From DASWJZ01 sp963805325 (GTDB lineage: Bacteria > Pseudomonadota > Alphaproteobacteria > Rhizobiales > Afifellaceae): DNA of 64,000 bases. How positions within the stretch are numbered: the stretch's first letter is position 1; every line of letters begins with the position of its first letter. The position numbers and the translations under genes are program-made. The stretch spans positions 562,874-626,873 of the forward strand of contig CAWDTS010000001.1 in assembly GCA_963805325.1 (NCBI GenBank), read 5' to 3'. A model generated the notes under the pieces. It saw only the letters and a program-made list of their open reading frames with translations, was not told the origin of the DNA and made no database searches. Below are positions 1 to 8,703 of this stretch, in pieces.

Positions 1-32
1 TAGGCCCCCTCCGATCCGCGATTTTCGGCCGC

Positions 33-1346
33 TTAGTAGCGGTTGTACTTCTTGAACGTCGCCGTCCAGTCGGCCTCGGTCTTGTCGAGCGCCTCCTGTG
101 CGGTGCCCTCGCCGCCAACCACAAATGGATAGATGTGCTGATTGAGCTGGTCGAGAACCTCAGCGTATTCCGGCGTCGCCCAGAAGTCCTTCACCATGAA
201 CATGGTGTCGTAGAACGCCTTGTTGTACGGCGTGGCGTTCTGGAATTCATCGGACTTCAGCACGGCCTGCGAGCAGGTGTAGCCACCGAGCTCCGCCCAC
301 TTCTTCTGGGTGTCGTCCTTGATGAACCATTCAAGGAACTTCATCGCCGCCGCCTGCTTCTTGGAGTAGGCGACGATCGAGATGCCCTGACCGCCAAGCG
401 CCGCGAAGCGCTGGCCGCCGGGGCCGGCCGGATTGGCGAAGAAGCCGGTGACGTCGGCGTTCGGATTCGTCGCTTTGTTCACCAACGGCGGGAAGAAGGC
501 AAAGAAGTTCATGCTCATCGCAGCCAGGTTCTCGGTGATCGCCTGGTTGTCCTCGACGAAGAAGGTCTTGCCCCAGCCCGGAGGCGTGAACTTGTAGAGC
601 TGCTTGTACATGTCGAGGCCGGCAGCCGCCTCTTTCGAGTTGGTGATGCCGTCGACCTTGTAAGTCGCGTAGTCGCCGAGTTCGCCGCCATAGCTGAAGA
701 TCGTGCTTTCCACGCCCATCGCCATCGCGTCATAGGAGTTGTCGGTGTAGAGCGCGATGCCGTACTTCTTCTCGTCGGGACGATAGAAGAACTCGGCGAT
801 GTCCCGCATCTGAGCATAGGTCTGCGGCGGCGCGAGATCGTAGCCGTATTTGGCCTTGAAGTTGGCCATTTCGGTCGGATCTTCGAACCAGTCCTTGCGG
901 TAGGCCCAGCCGACCGCGTCGCCCTCGAGCGGGATGGCCCAGTACTTGCCGCTTCCGCCAGGATACTCGGCGTAATATTTGATCGTCGCCGGCGCCATGA
1001 CGTCGGTCAGTTTGTGCTTGTTGAAGAAGTCGGTCAGGTCGACATAATGACCCTGGGTCGCCCCGGCGCCGAGCCACTGCGAGTCGCCAACGACCATGTC
1101 GTAGGCATCGCCGTGCGCGTTGAACTCGGCGAAAGCCTTGGTCTGGAAATCGGTCCACGGCGTCGTCTCGACGGTGATCGTGTCGCCCAATTCCTTCGAA
1201 TACTCGTTGACGAGTTCCTGCAGGTAATTCGCCGGATCCCATTCGGCCCAGAAGATGGTCAGATCTTCCGCGTTGGCGGCTGAATGCAGCCCGCCGGCAA
1301 GCACGAACGTTGCGCCCGCCAGCAAACCAGTCCACGTTTTTCTCAT
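33..1346 (-). CDS. ABC transporter extracellular sugar-binding protein (family 1)
   Basis: Periplasmic solute-binding protein of about 437 residues, the usual length of family-1 sugar-binding proteins. I start it at the ATG whose protein begins MRKTWTGLLAGATF, because a classic signal peptide (basic n-region, hydrophobic core, AxA-like end) follows and a GGAGG Shine-Dalgarno lies just upstream; a longer open frame to 1574 has no such support. The mature part starts with DLTIFWAEWDPANYLQ, and residues such as GAGATQGHYVDLTDF and WAIPLEGDAVGWAYRKDWF are typical of sugar-binding proteins. No permease or ATPase lies on its 3' side within the window, so those genes may lie beyond the left edge. 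A TetR gene in the same orientation lies directly upstream. The substrate is not readable; the sugar-enzyme genes nearby suggest a carbohydrate or polyol. Confidence 0.85.
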   Translation of the reverse strand: MRKTWTGLLAGATFVLAGGLHSAANAEDLTIFWAEWDPANYLQELVNEYSKELGDTITVETTPWTDFQTKAFAEFNAHGDAYDMVVGDSQWLGAGATQGHYVDLTDFFNKHKLTDVMAPATIKYYAEYPGGSGKYWAIPLEGDAVGWAYRKDWFEDPTEMANFKAKYGYDLAPPQTYAQMRDIAEFFYRPDEKKYGIALYTDNSYDAMAMGVESTIFSYGGELGDYATYKVDGITNSKEAAAGLDMYKQLYKFTPPGWGKTFFVEDNQAITENLAAMSMNFFAFFPPLVNKATNPNADVTGFFANPAGPGGQRFAALGGQGISIVAYSKKQAAAMKFLEWFIKDDTQKKWAELGGYTCSQAVLKSDEFQNATPYNKAFYDTMFMVKDFWATPEYAEVLDQLNQHIYPFVVGGEGTAQEALDKTEADWTATFKKYNRY

Positions 1347-1414
1347 TTCCCGTTCCTCCCTTGCGATTGCCGTCCGACACGACGGAGCGACAATTCGATT
1401 GCGCCGTTTTGCGG

Positions 1415-2119
1415 CTAGCCCTTCCTTTTGCGCGGCCGTGCTGCCGCGTTCTTGTTGGTTTTTGCTGCAACGCCGGCCCGGTTCTCTGCCGCGGCTTCGG
1501 CGATCGCGGTTTCGACGATAGCGTGCGCCGCCCATTGGGCAACGCGCCGCACCTCGTCGTCGTTGATTCCCCAAATATCCTTGAGGACGATAATGGCCTC
1601 AATCCCAAAAATGAGTGACAGGGATTGTGCCAGCTTGTCAAACGTTTGCGCCGGAATCCGGCCCTTGAGCGGCACCAGCGCGTGGCGCAGCACGGCCTTG
1701 CGATTGCCGCGCACGAGGCGCGGCTCGGAGCCGAGCGTACCAGCCTGGCGACGCGTCCACTGATCGAGCGCCTGCGAAAGCGCGGCGCGGTGCGTCGCCT
1801 CATATTTCAGCATGCGCGGAAAGGCGAAGCCGAAGAGCCCGGCCACTCGACGGTCGGCGTCGGCGTCGTCGGAGTCCCAGGCGAGGATTGGCCCGAGCGC
1901 CTCGTCGACGACCGCCTGGATCATGGCCGCCTGGCTCGGGAAATAGCGGTAGGCGGTGGCGCGCGAGACTTCGGCTGCTTCGGCGACGTCGCTGACGGAG
2001 GGAATGAAGCCGTCCTGCATTAGGTGGATGGCAGTCGAAAGCATGTGGCGGCGCATACGCGCCCGCGGACCGCGTTCCGCAGCCTCGCTCTGCTCTCGCA
2101 CTTGACCCGAGACGGACAT
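1415..2119 (-). CDS. TetR/AcrR family transcriptional regulator
   Basis: Protein of 234 residues with an N-terminal TetR helix-turn-helix: the stretch SVSDVAEAAEVSRATAYRYF at roughly residues 43-62 is the standard recognition region. The C-terminal ligand-binding half is family-variable. I start at the ATG giving MSVSGQVREQSEA; the frame stays open to 2281 but that extension is unlike TetR proteins and would run into the promoter region of the divergent gene. The C-terminus is rich in K, R and A (PRKRKG end). It sits between the sugar-binding protein gene and a divergent catabolic operon, so local repression of both is a reasonable inference. A candidate operator lies 5 bases upstream of its start. 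Confidence 0.85.
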   Translation of the reverse strand: MSVSGQVREQSEAAERGPRARMRRHMLSTAIHLMQDGFIPSVSDVAEAAEVSRATAYRYFPSQAAMIQAVVDEALGPILAWDSDDADADRRVAGLFGFAFPRMLKYEATHRAALSQALDQWTRRQAGTLGSEPRLVRGNRKAVLRHALVPLKGRIPAQTFDKLAQSLSLIFGIEAIIVLKDIWGINDDEVRRVAQWAAHAIVETAIAEAAAENRAGVAAKTNKNAAARPRKRKG

Positions 2120-2123
2120 ACCA

Positions 2124-2140
2124 ATACGGTACGGCCGTCT
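2124..2140. promoter_or_regulatory. Candidate TetR operator in divergent promoter region
   Basis: The 17 bases ATACGGTACGGCCGTCT form an imperfect palindrome (ATACGG, 5-base spacer, CCGTCT; one mismatch per arm) and contain a perfect 8-base palindrome ACGGCCGT. It lies between the TetR start codon at 2119 and the divergent gene at 2275. Position and symmetry suit autoregulation by the TetR protein; no binding data exist, so this is an inference. Confidence 0.35.
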
Positions 2141-2274
2141 CAAAACAAATGCAAACCAAAAAGCGATAAGAAAGTCGCTTGCAGTCGTCGGGGAGGCGAT
2201 GAAGCGCAAAGACAGCGTCGGTACGACGAGCGCCAGGAGCGCAGCACGCGCTCGCGCGGAGGCCTGAGGCGTCG

Positions 2275-3114
2275 ATGCCACTTATCGCACGCAAAGAAAT
2301 CCTGGAGAAATTCCAGGACATGGTTCGCTGCCGCGTCCCGATCGTCGGCGGCGGCGCAGGCACCGGCCTTTCGGCGAAATGCGAAGAGGCCGGCGGCATC
2401 GACCTCATCATCATCTACAATTCCGGCCGCTACCGCATGGCGGGGCGCGGCTCGGCCGCGGGGCTTCTCGCCTACGGCAACGCCAATGAGATCGTTAAGG
2501 AGATGGCGGCGGAGGTTCTGCCGGTCGTGAAGGCGACGCCGGTGCTCGCAGGCGTCAACGGCACCGACCCCTTCGTGCTCATGCCGCAGTTTCTCGCGGA
2601 ACTGAAGGCGATGGGCTTCTCCGGCGTGCAGAATTTTCCGACCATCGGCCTTTTCGACGGCGTCATGCGGCAGAGCTTCGAGGAGACCGGCATGGGCTAC
2701 GGTCTCGAAGTCGACATGATCGCCCAGGCGCACGCGCTCGACCTCCTCACCACGCCCTACGTCTTCAATCCCGACGAGGCGACGGCGATGACCAAGGCCG
2801 GCGCCGACATCGTCGTCGCGCATATGGGGGTCACCACCGGCGGAGCGATCGGCGCGACATCGGCCAAGACGCTCGACCAGTGCGTCAAGGAGATCGACGC
2901 CATCGCCGAAGCCGCCGTGCGCATTCGCAAGGATGTCATCGTGCTTTGCCACGGCGGGCCGATCGCCATGCCGGACGACGCCGCTTACGTGCTGAAGAGC
3001 TGCCGCCATTGCCACGGGTTCTACGGCGCGTCGTCGATGGAGCGGCTGCCGGTCGAAACCGCGCTGACGGACCAGGTGAGAAGCTTCAAGAAGCTGGCGT
3101 TTGACGCGGCCTGA
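2275..3114 (+). CDS. Phosphoenolpyruvate hydrolase-family TIM-barrel protein
   Basis: 279-residue protein matching the PEP_hydrolase/Tm-1 C-terminal TIM-barrel family: IPIVGGGAGTGLSAKCEEAG-type start (here VPIVGGGAGTGLSAKCE), IYNSGRYRMAGRGS, PVLAGVNGTDPF, GFSGVQNFPTIGLFDG and the late VLCHGGPIA motif. In fungi and plants this domain is often fused behind a UPF0261 domain; no UPF0261 partner is visible here. The true reaction is poorly known for the family, so PEP hydrolase is a family label rather than an established activity. First gene of a plus-strand series (cupin, isomerase, oxidoreductase) and divergent from the TetR gene. Confidence 0.8.
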   Translation: MPLIARKEILEKFQDMVRCRVPIVGGGAGTGLSAKCEEAGGIDLIIIYNSGRYRMAGRGSAAGLLAYGNANEIVKEMAAEVLPVVKATPVLAGVNGTDPFVLMPQFLAELKAMGFSGVQNFPTIGLFDGVMRQSFEETGMGYGLEVDMIAQAHALDLLTTPYVFNPDEATAMTKAGADIVVAHMGVTTGGAIGATSAKTLDQCVKEIDAIAEAAVRIRKDVIVLCHGGPIAMPDDAAYVLKSCRHCHGFYGASSMERLPVETALTDQVRSFKKLAFDAA

Positions 3115-3140
3115 AGCACCGAGACGCAAGGAGGAGCGTG

Positions 3141-3545
3141 ATGGCGGGCAAATTCGTGATCGCCAAGGAGATGAAGCCGGAAGTGCTCGAATGGGGCAAG
3201 CTCGGCTGGATGAGCAATCCGCCGAACACCGGCGCCAAGCAGCTCACTGTCATCGACGTGACGCTCAGCCCCGGCAAGGGGCACGACTTCCACAAGCACC
3301 CCGACCAGGAAGAGGTGATCTACTGCGTTTCCGGCCAGGTCGAGCAATGGGTCGACCGGGAGAAGCGTGTGCTTGGTCCGGGCGATTGCGCCTTCATCCC
3401 CGCTGGCGTGGTGCATGCCTCCTTCAACATGGGAGACCGCGACGCCAAGGTCGTTGCAATCCTCGGCCCCTGTGTCGGAGAGATCGGCTACGAGATGGTG
3501 GACGTCGCGAGCGACGCACCGTGGAACGCGCTTAGGAAGAAGTGA
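3141..3545 (+). CDS. Cupin domain protein
   Basis: Small single-domain cupin of 134 residues. Motif 1 is GHDFHKHPDQEEVIYCVSG (HxH, then E, then G, positions about 49-67) and motif 2 is GDCAFIPAGVVHASFN, which together supply the three His/Glu metal ligands. The ATG at 3141 is preferred over the GTG at 3138 because the AAGGAGG at 3128-3134 is correctly spaced for it. Lies 26 bases downstream of the PEP-hydrolase-family gene and is probably co-transcribed. Likely a sugar-acid or sugar-phosphate isomerase/epimerase helper or a small dioxygenase; the sequence alone does not decide. Confidence 0.8.
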   Translation: MAGKFVIAKEMKPEVLEWGKLGWMSNPPNTGAKQLTVIDVTLSPGKGHDFHKHPDQEEVIYCVSGQVEQWVDREKRVLGPGDCAFIPAGVVHASFNMGDRDAKVVAILGPCVGEIGYEMVDVASDAPWNALRKK

Positions 3546-3565
3546 TCGATTGGCGTGCCCTCTGC

Positions 3566-3667
3566 GGTCGTCATTGCCGGGCTTGACCCGGCAATCCATT
3601 CCGTCGCGGTCGCGAATGTTACCGCCGTCACGGAATGGATGCCCGGAACAAGTCCGGGCATGACGAC
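3566..3667. repeat. Intergenic palindromic repeat, family 1
   Basis: A long imperfect inverted repeat: a left arm containing ATTGCCGGGCTTGACCCGGC followed by AATCCATTCCGTC, and a right arm with CACGGAATGGAT followed by GCCCGGAACAAGTCCGGGC and ATGACGAC. Each half is itself a hairpin. Repeats of this design are widespread between genes in Hyphomicrobiales. It lies between the cupin and isomerase genes, so it could be transcribed and fold in the mRNA. Confidence 0.75.
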
Positions 3668-3706
3668 AGCTGTGTGATAACGGTGCGCGCGGCTCAGGAG
3701 GAAACG

Positions 3707-4756
3707 ATGGCCAACAACTACCCGAAACTGCACAACGCCATGTGGCCCGGCATCGTCGGCAAGGGCTCGGGCGACGGCGAGCCGATCATTCCGCTCGACA
3801 CGCTGCTGAAGCTCACGCGCGATGCGCGCGGACCGAACGGCGAGAAGTTCGACGGCGTCGATCTGTTCATCGTGGCGCCGCATTTCGACATCGATTCCGA
3901 CAAGGACGCGGTGAAGAAGATGGCCGACCACATCGCCTCCTATGGCCTCAAGGTCGGCTCCTTCGTCGCGCCGATCTGGGGCGGCGCCGGCGGCGGCTCG
4001 GCCATGGGCACGGCCGACGAGCGCAAGACGTTCGTCTCGCAGGTCAGGAAGGCGTGCGCCATCGGCCAGGAGATGCGCAAGCTCGGCATCCGCCCGACCG
4101 GCGGTGTGCGGATCGATTCCTCGACCAGCGTCGAAGCCTGGGACAAGAACCCGAAGGAAGGCACGAAGCTCATTGCCGAGACGTTTCGCGAAGCGGGCAA
4201 GGTCGCGCAGGATTACGACGAGTTCCTCGTCGCGGAGGGCGAGATCTGTTGGGGCGGCATGCATTCGTGGCGGGAGAACGTGAACCTGCTTGAGACGGTG
4301 GGGATGCCCGGCGTCGTCGGCTATCAGGCCGACATGGCGCATTCGATGCTCTTCGTCCTCGGCGCCAACGCGGAAAAAGACCGCATCCTTCCGAAGGACT
4401 ACGACTGGAACGACAAGGGCGCGCTCGACGCGGCCTACCACAAGGTCGCCGATGCGCTGCGGCCATGGACCTATGACTTCCACGTCGCGCAGAACGACGG
4501 CTCGACCTTCGGCTCCGGCGACCATGAGAAGACCGGCCGCCACTGCCAGGTTACCGATCCGAACGGCAAGCTCGATATCGCCAAGCACGCCGGCTACTGG
4601 CTGCGCGACGAGAAGGGCGCGCTGACGAAGACAATGCGCCACATCTGCTGGGACGGCTGCATGTTCCCCAACAGCGTGATGGAAAGCCAGGAGACGTGGA
4701 ACGCCGTACTCGGCGCGATGATCAAGGTGCGCGACGCACACGGTTGGAGCGAGTAG
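3707..4756 (+). CDS. Sugar phosphate isomerase/epimerase-type TIM barrel
   Basis: 349-residue protein of the xylose-isomerase-like TIM barrel/AP endonuclease 2 fold. The ATG at 3707 (protein MANNYPKLHN) follows AGGAGGAAAC and is preferred; the frame opens earlier, inside the palindromic repeat. Segments such as FDGVDLFIVAPHFDIDS, YGLKVGSFVAPIWGGAGGGS and VAEGEICWGGMHSW place acidic and His metal ligands at strand ends as in the family. The third gene of the presumed carbohydrate operon; the oxidoreductase follows after a repeat. It probably interconverts a keto-sugar or inositol-type intermediate; the exact substrate is not determinable. Confidence 0.75.
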   Translation: MANNYPKLHNAMWPGIVGKGSGDGEPIIPLDTLLKLTRDARGPNGEKFDGVDLFIVAPHFDIDSDKDAVKKMADHIASYGLKVGSFVAPIWGGAGGGSAMGTADERKTFVSQVRKACAIGQEMRKLGIRPTGGVRIDSSTSVEAWDKNPKEGTKLIAETFREAGKVAQDYDEFLVAEGEICWGGMHSWRENVNLLETVGMPGVVGYQADMAHSMLFVLGANAEKDRILPKDYDWNDKGALDAAYHKVADALRPWTYDFHVAQNDGSTFGSGDHEKTGRHCQVTDPNGKLDIAKHAGYWLRDEKGALTKTMRHICWDGCMFPNSVMESQETWNAVLGAMIKVRDAHGWSE

Positions 4757-4773
4757 CGGAGCCGCCTCTACCA

Positions 4774-4891
4774 CCCTCATCCTGAGGTGCGGGCCGACCT
4801 AGTCGGGCCGCCTCGAAGGAGGTTCCGGAAGGCGCTGGGACGACGCGATGCGTGCTCCGAGGCTCGCTTCGCTCGCACCTCAGCATGAGGG
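4774..4891. repeat. Intergenic palindromic repeat, family 2
   Basis: Begins CCCTCATCCTGAGGTGC and ends GCACCTCAGCATGAGGG, with CCTCGAAGGA and CGAGGCTCGCTTCGCTCGC inside. This is a second Hyphomicrobiales-type intergenic palindrome; another copy at 10400-10518 lies inside a helicase reading frame. Confidence 0.75.
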
Positions 4892-4932
4892 AAGGAGGGA
4901 GCGCTCCAAGAAACGGGCGGGAGAGGAACTCA

Positions 4933-6071
4933 ATGGCGAAGAAGAAACTGAACATCGGCATGGTCGGCTACGGCTTCATGGGCCGTGCGCATTCGAACGC
5001 CTGGCGGCGGGCGCCGAATTTCTTCGATACCGGCTACGAGCCGGTGCTGAAGGCGGTCGCCGCGCGCGACAAGACGAAGGCGCAGGCCTTCGCCGACATG
5101 TGGGGCTACGAGTCGGTCGAGACGGACTGGCGAAGCTCATCGAACGCAAGGACATCGACGCAATCGACATCTGCGTGCCGAACGATCTGCATGCTGAGAT
5201 CGCCATCGCCGCGGCGAAGGCGAAGAAGATGATCCTCTGCGAGAAGCCGCTGGCGCGCGACGCCAAGGAAGCGCTGCCGATGGTGCGCGCGGTGGAGCGC
5301 GCCGGCGTGCCGAACACGGTCTGGTACAATTACCGGCGCATCCCAGCAGTGACGCTGATCAAGCAGATCGTGGACGAGGGCAAGCTCGGCAAGATCTTCC
5401 ACTACCGCGCCAGCTTCCTGCAGGACTGGACGATTTCTCCGGACGTGCCGCAGGGCGGCGCGGGCACCTGGCGGCTCGACGTGAAGGCGGCGGGGTCCGG
5501 CGTCACCGGCGACCTTCTGGCCCACTGCATCGACACGGCGATCTGGATCAACGGCAGCATTTCAAAGGTTTCGGCAATGACCGAAACCTTTGTCAAAGAG
5601 CGCAAGAACGCGCTGACCGGCAAGACACAGAAGGTCGGCATCGACGACGCGGCGGCGGTGCTCGCGCGGTATTCCAACGGGTCGATGGGCACATTCGAAT
5701 CGACGCGCTACGCGCGCGGCCACAAGGCGCTCTACACGCTGGAGATCAACGGCGAGCACGGTTCCTTCATGTGGGACCTGCACGACCTGAACCATCTCAA
5801 ATGGTTCGACCATTCCAAAGAAGGGCGCCTTCGGGGATGGACCGACGTCCTCGTCACCGACGGCGAGCATCCCTATCTCGGGAAATGGTGGGTGCCGGGC
5901 CTGACCGTCGGCTACGAGCATTCCTTCGTGCACCAAGCGGCGGATTTCCTCGAAGGATTGAAGACCGGCAGGCCCTGCTCGCCGACCTTCCGCGAGGCGC
6001 TGGAGACAACCAAGGTCTGCGACGCGATCCTGAAGTCCGGCAAAACCGGCAAATGGGAGGGCATTCGCTAG
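4933..6071 (+). pseudogene. Gfo/Idh/MocA family oxidoreductase, one-base frameshift
   Basis: Begins MAKKKLNIGMVGYGFMGRAH, an NAD(P) Rossmann start (GxGxxG-like), then loses frame after residue 67 at about 5131-5135 and continues in the next frame as LIERKDIDAIDICVPNDLHA, with the family motif ILCEKPLA and a full C-terminal domain (DLLAHCIDTAIWI, ending KWEGIR). The span is one base short of a whole number of codons (380), consistent with a single deletion in TGGCGAAGCTC. Expected role: NAD(P)-dependent sugar or inositol oxidation, last step of the local cluster. Either a sequencing error or a recent mutation; nothing else in the gene looks decayed. Confidence 0.8.
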
Positions 6072-6086
6072 CTGATCTTCGCGTGC

Positions 6087-6112
6087 GCGTTCCGGGCGAT
6101 CGCCCGGAACGC
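6087..6112. terminator. Bidirectional terminator-like perfect palindrome
   Basis: A perfect 26-base palindrome (arms GCGTTCCGGGCGA and its complement) located between the convergent stops at 6071 and 6126. A GC-rich hairpin in this position would suit termination from both sides, although no long T run follows. Confidence 0.6.
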
Positions 6113-6125
6113 CGTTGTCGCAGTC

Positions 6126-6398
6126 TCAGGTCGCGGTTGCCGGATCGATCACCGCTTTCACCTCGGTGATGATGTTGGCGGGGAAGCCTGAGAGCCGCGC
6201 GTGCTCGCGGATCGCGGCTTCGTCCTCCGCAAGGTAGATGCAGAAGGTCTTGTCGTCCGCGACATAGCTCTGCTGCCACTGGACCCGAGGGCTCAGCTTG
6301 GCCAGCGCATCGTTGGACTTGTGGGCGATACCGCTGAAGCCGCGCTGGTCGTTCTGGCCGACCCCCGCGACGCTGCGCTCAATCACGAATTTCCTCAT
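6126..6398 (-). CDS. DUF4242 (nickel-binding-like) small protein
   Basis: 90-residue protein matching the DUF4242/SCO4226-like ferredoxin-fold family: start KFVIERSVAGVGQ, middle VQWQQSYVADDKTFCIYLA and end REHARLSGFPANIITEV. Family members are small dimeric alpha-beta proteins, at least one of which binds nickel; their role is unclear. It stands alone, convergent with the oxidoreductase and divergent from the GlxA-type regulator, and could be under that regulator's control. Confidence 0.8.
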   Translation of the reverse strand: MRKFVIERSVAGVGQNDQRGFSGIAHKSNDALAKLSPRVQWQQSYVADDKTFCIYLAEDEAAIREHARLSGFPANIITEVKAVIDPATAT

Positions 6399-6472
6399 CG
6401 CATTGTTCTCCAGTTGACTTCCGCCCTGCGCGCATCAAGCCGGATTTCGCCCAAATCCGGCGAGTGTCGAAA

Positions 6473-7511
6473 ATGTCATTTTACGGGGGCGTTCCCGCCA
6501 TGCTCGTTACGCCCATGATCGACGTCACAATTCTTTACGCGCCGGACGGCTCCGTCTCCTCGTCAATCGCGCCGCTCGAGGTCTTCTACGCCGCGGGCAC
6601 ACGCTGGAACCTTTGCGTGAGCTCCGATCCGGAGCCACGATTCCGGGTGACGACCGTCTCGGTCGACGGAAAACCCGTCGTCGGCGGCGCCGGCGTGCGG
6701 GTCATTCCCGACAGGCCGGTGAGCCGCGATCAAGCACACCAATCTCGTGCTGATCCCCTCCGGCGGCACCGACCTCGATCTCCTGATCAAGAAGAGCGCG
6801 CCGATCATCCCGTGGCTGCGCGAGATGCATGACAAGGGCGCGCTCATCGCCGGCGTTTGCACCGGCGTCGCGATCCTCGCCGAAGCGGGACTGCTCGAAG
6901 GGCGGCGCGCAACCACGCATTGGGCCGTGGCGGATCAATATCGGGAGCGCTATCCGAACGTCGATTGGCAGCCGCAGCTCCTCGTCACCGAGGACCGTGG
7001 CGTTCTGTGTGGCGGCGGGGTCTACGCCTCCATCGATCTGTCGCTCTACATCGTCGAAAAGCTCTGCGGGCGCGACGTCGCAATCGGATGCGCAAAGTCG
7101 CTCGTCCTGCAGATGCCGCGCACCTATCAGACGGGATTCTCCCTGGTTCCGTACGGAACGGACCACGCCGATGCGGTCATCCGCCGCGCGGAAGACTGGC
7201 TGCACAATCATTTTCCCGACGACATCGATATCGACCGGCTGGCGGCGGAGATGGCGCTTACGCCGCGCACCTTCCTGCGCCGCTTCAAGGCGGCGACGGG
7301 CGAGACGCCGCTTGCCTATCTCCAGCGCATCCGCATCGACGCCGCCAAGCGGATGCTCGAGGAGGACCGTCTGACAATCCAGGAAGTGGGCCTCGCGGTC
7401 GGCTACGAAGACGCCGCCTTCTTCCGCGACCTCTTCAAGCGCCACGCCAGCCTGACGCCCGGCGCCTATCGCGAGCGCTACGGGCGAACCATTCACTCCA
7501 CCGCCGCCTGA
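6473..7511 (+). pseudogene. GlxA-type (DJ-1/PfpI + AraC) transcriptional regulator, frameshifted
   Basis: N-terminal half (IDVTILYAPDGSVSSSIAPL) is the amidotransferase-like DJ-1/PfpI domain with the nucleophile-elbow segment GVCTGVAILAEAGLLEG, followed by two AraC helix-turn-helix motifs (DIDRLAAEMALTPRTFLRRF and IQEVGLAVGYEDAAFFRDLF). The frame changes at about 6725 (GTGAGCCGCGATC): removing one C restores AIKHTNLVLIPSGG. Span is one base over 346 codons. The start is uncertain (6473, 6500 or 6512). Its 3' end overlaps the convergent LtrA gene by 19 bases. Likely controls the divergent DUF4242 gene or a nearby catabolic function. Confidence 0.75.
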
Positions 7512-8686
7512 CGCCCGTGAACTGCGCGCAGCGTCAACGTCTCCCAGGTGGCGACGATGACGAGCACGCCTGAAGCCGCGGCGCCGAGGAGGAGCGGCGT
7601 CAGGTGCTCCGCGGCGGGAGCGAGCGCGGCGAGCGCCGCAAAGCCGATGAGATGCGAGAGCGGCTGCCAGCGGACGACGCTCCTCTTGAAGAGGATGCTG
7701 CCAAGGAGGTAGATCGCCGGCCCGCCGAGCACGGCGGCGGCGGTCGCCGTCTCTACGTGACCGGAGGGATGCGCCAGCATCAGCTCGTCACCGACCGCGA
7801 CGACGATGATGCCGGCGACGATCAGGATGTGCAGGTAGGTGTACGCGAGGCGCGCGACCCGCCCCGGATCGGCGGACTGGGCGATGTAGCGGCTCGCCTT
7901 CTCCGCGCCGATGTTGAAATAGATCCACCACATCGCCACGGAGCCGACAAAGGCACTGATGAAGGCGGCAAGCGTCTCCGGCGTCCAAGCAAGCTCGGCA
8001 AAAGTCGCGCCGCTGACGAGAATCGACTCGCCAAGCGCGATGATGACGAAGAGGCCGCAGCGCTCCGCGAGGTGCTCGCCGGAGATATCCCAGTCGGCCG
8101 TCGTCGAGCGGCCGAGGCCGGGCACGAAAAAGCCGGCCGAGGGCGAGACGTATTCGATGGCAAGAGCGACAAGCCAAAGCGCGAGACGAAGCTCGTCCCC
8201 CGCGACGCCGCCAGCGATCCAGAATATTCCCGCCGCGGCGAGCCAGATCGTGATGCGCTGGAAATTCCGAAAGTTGCCTGCGCTGTGGTCCTTCAGCGCC
8301 CACAGCATGAAGACCGAGCGGCCAACCTGCATGACGACGTAGGCGACGGCGAATATCAGACCTGATTGTTCGAAGGCCGACGGTATCGAAGTCGAGAGGA
8401 TGAGCCCGGCGAACATCAGCGCGTAGAGCAGGAGCCTGACCGGCGTCTTCTGCGGGTCGAGCCAGTTGGTCACCCAGGATGTAAAGACCCAGACCCACCA
8501 GACGGCGAAGAGCAGCATGGTCGTGTGGAGAAGGCCGGTGGCCGACAGATCGTGCAGCAATCCGTGGGAGAGCTGCGTGATGGCGAAAACGAAGACGAGA
8601 TCGAAGAACAGCTCGACGAAGGTGACACGGCCGTCCTCGTGCGAGCGGCGTGAGCGGAGCAGGCTGGTGCGGGCGGCGTGGACCAT
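7493..8686 (-). CDS. Low temperature requirement A (LtrA)-like membrane protein
   Basis: 397-residue polytopic protein with about ten to twelve hydrophobic segments. The N-terminal signature VTFVELFFDLVFVFAITQLS and the internal AERCGLFVIIALGESILVSG are diagnostic of the LtrA family, which is named after a Listeria cold-growth locus and whose molecular function is unknown. Only 17 bases separate its start from the stop of the PHP-helicase gene, so the two are probably co-transcribed. Convergent with and overlapping the GlxA-type regulator at its 3' end. Confidence 0.85.
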   Translation of the reverse strand: MVHAARTSLLRSRRSHEDGRVTFVELFFDLVFVFAITQLSHGLLHDLSATGLLHTTMLLFAVWWVWVFTSWVTNWLDPQKTPVRLLLYALMFAGLILSTSIPSAFEQSGLIFAVAYVVMQVGRSVFMLWALKDHSAGNFRNFQRITIWLAAAGIFWIAGGVAGDELRLALWLVALAIEYVSPSAGFFVPGLGRSTTADWDISGEHLAERCGLFVIIALGESILVSGATFAELAWTPETLAAFISAFVGSVAMWWIYFNIGAEKASRYIAQSADPGRVARLAYTYLHILIVAGIIVVAVGDELMLAHPSGHVETATAAAVLGGPAIYLLGSILFKRSVVRWQPLSHLIGFAALAALAPAAEHLTPLLLGAAASGVLVIVATWETLTLRAVHGRQAAVE

Positions 8687-8703
8687 CTTCCGCCGACCTT
8701 AGC

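Noticed and set aside
1347..1574. 76-residue N-terminal extension of the sugar-binding protein
   Set aside because: It would bury the signal peptide; a Shine-Dalgarno and signal sequence support 1346.
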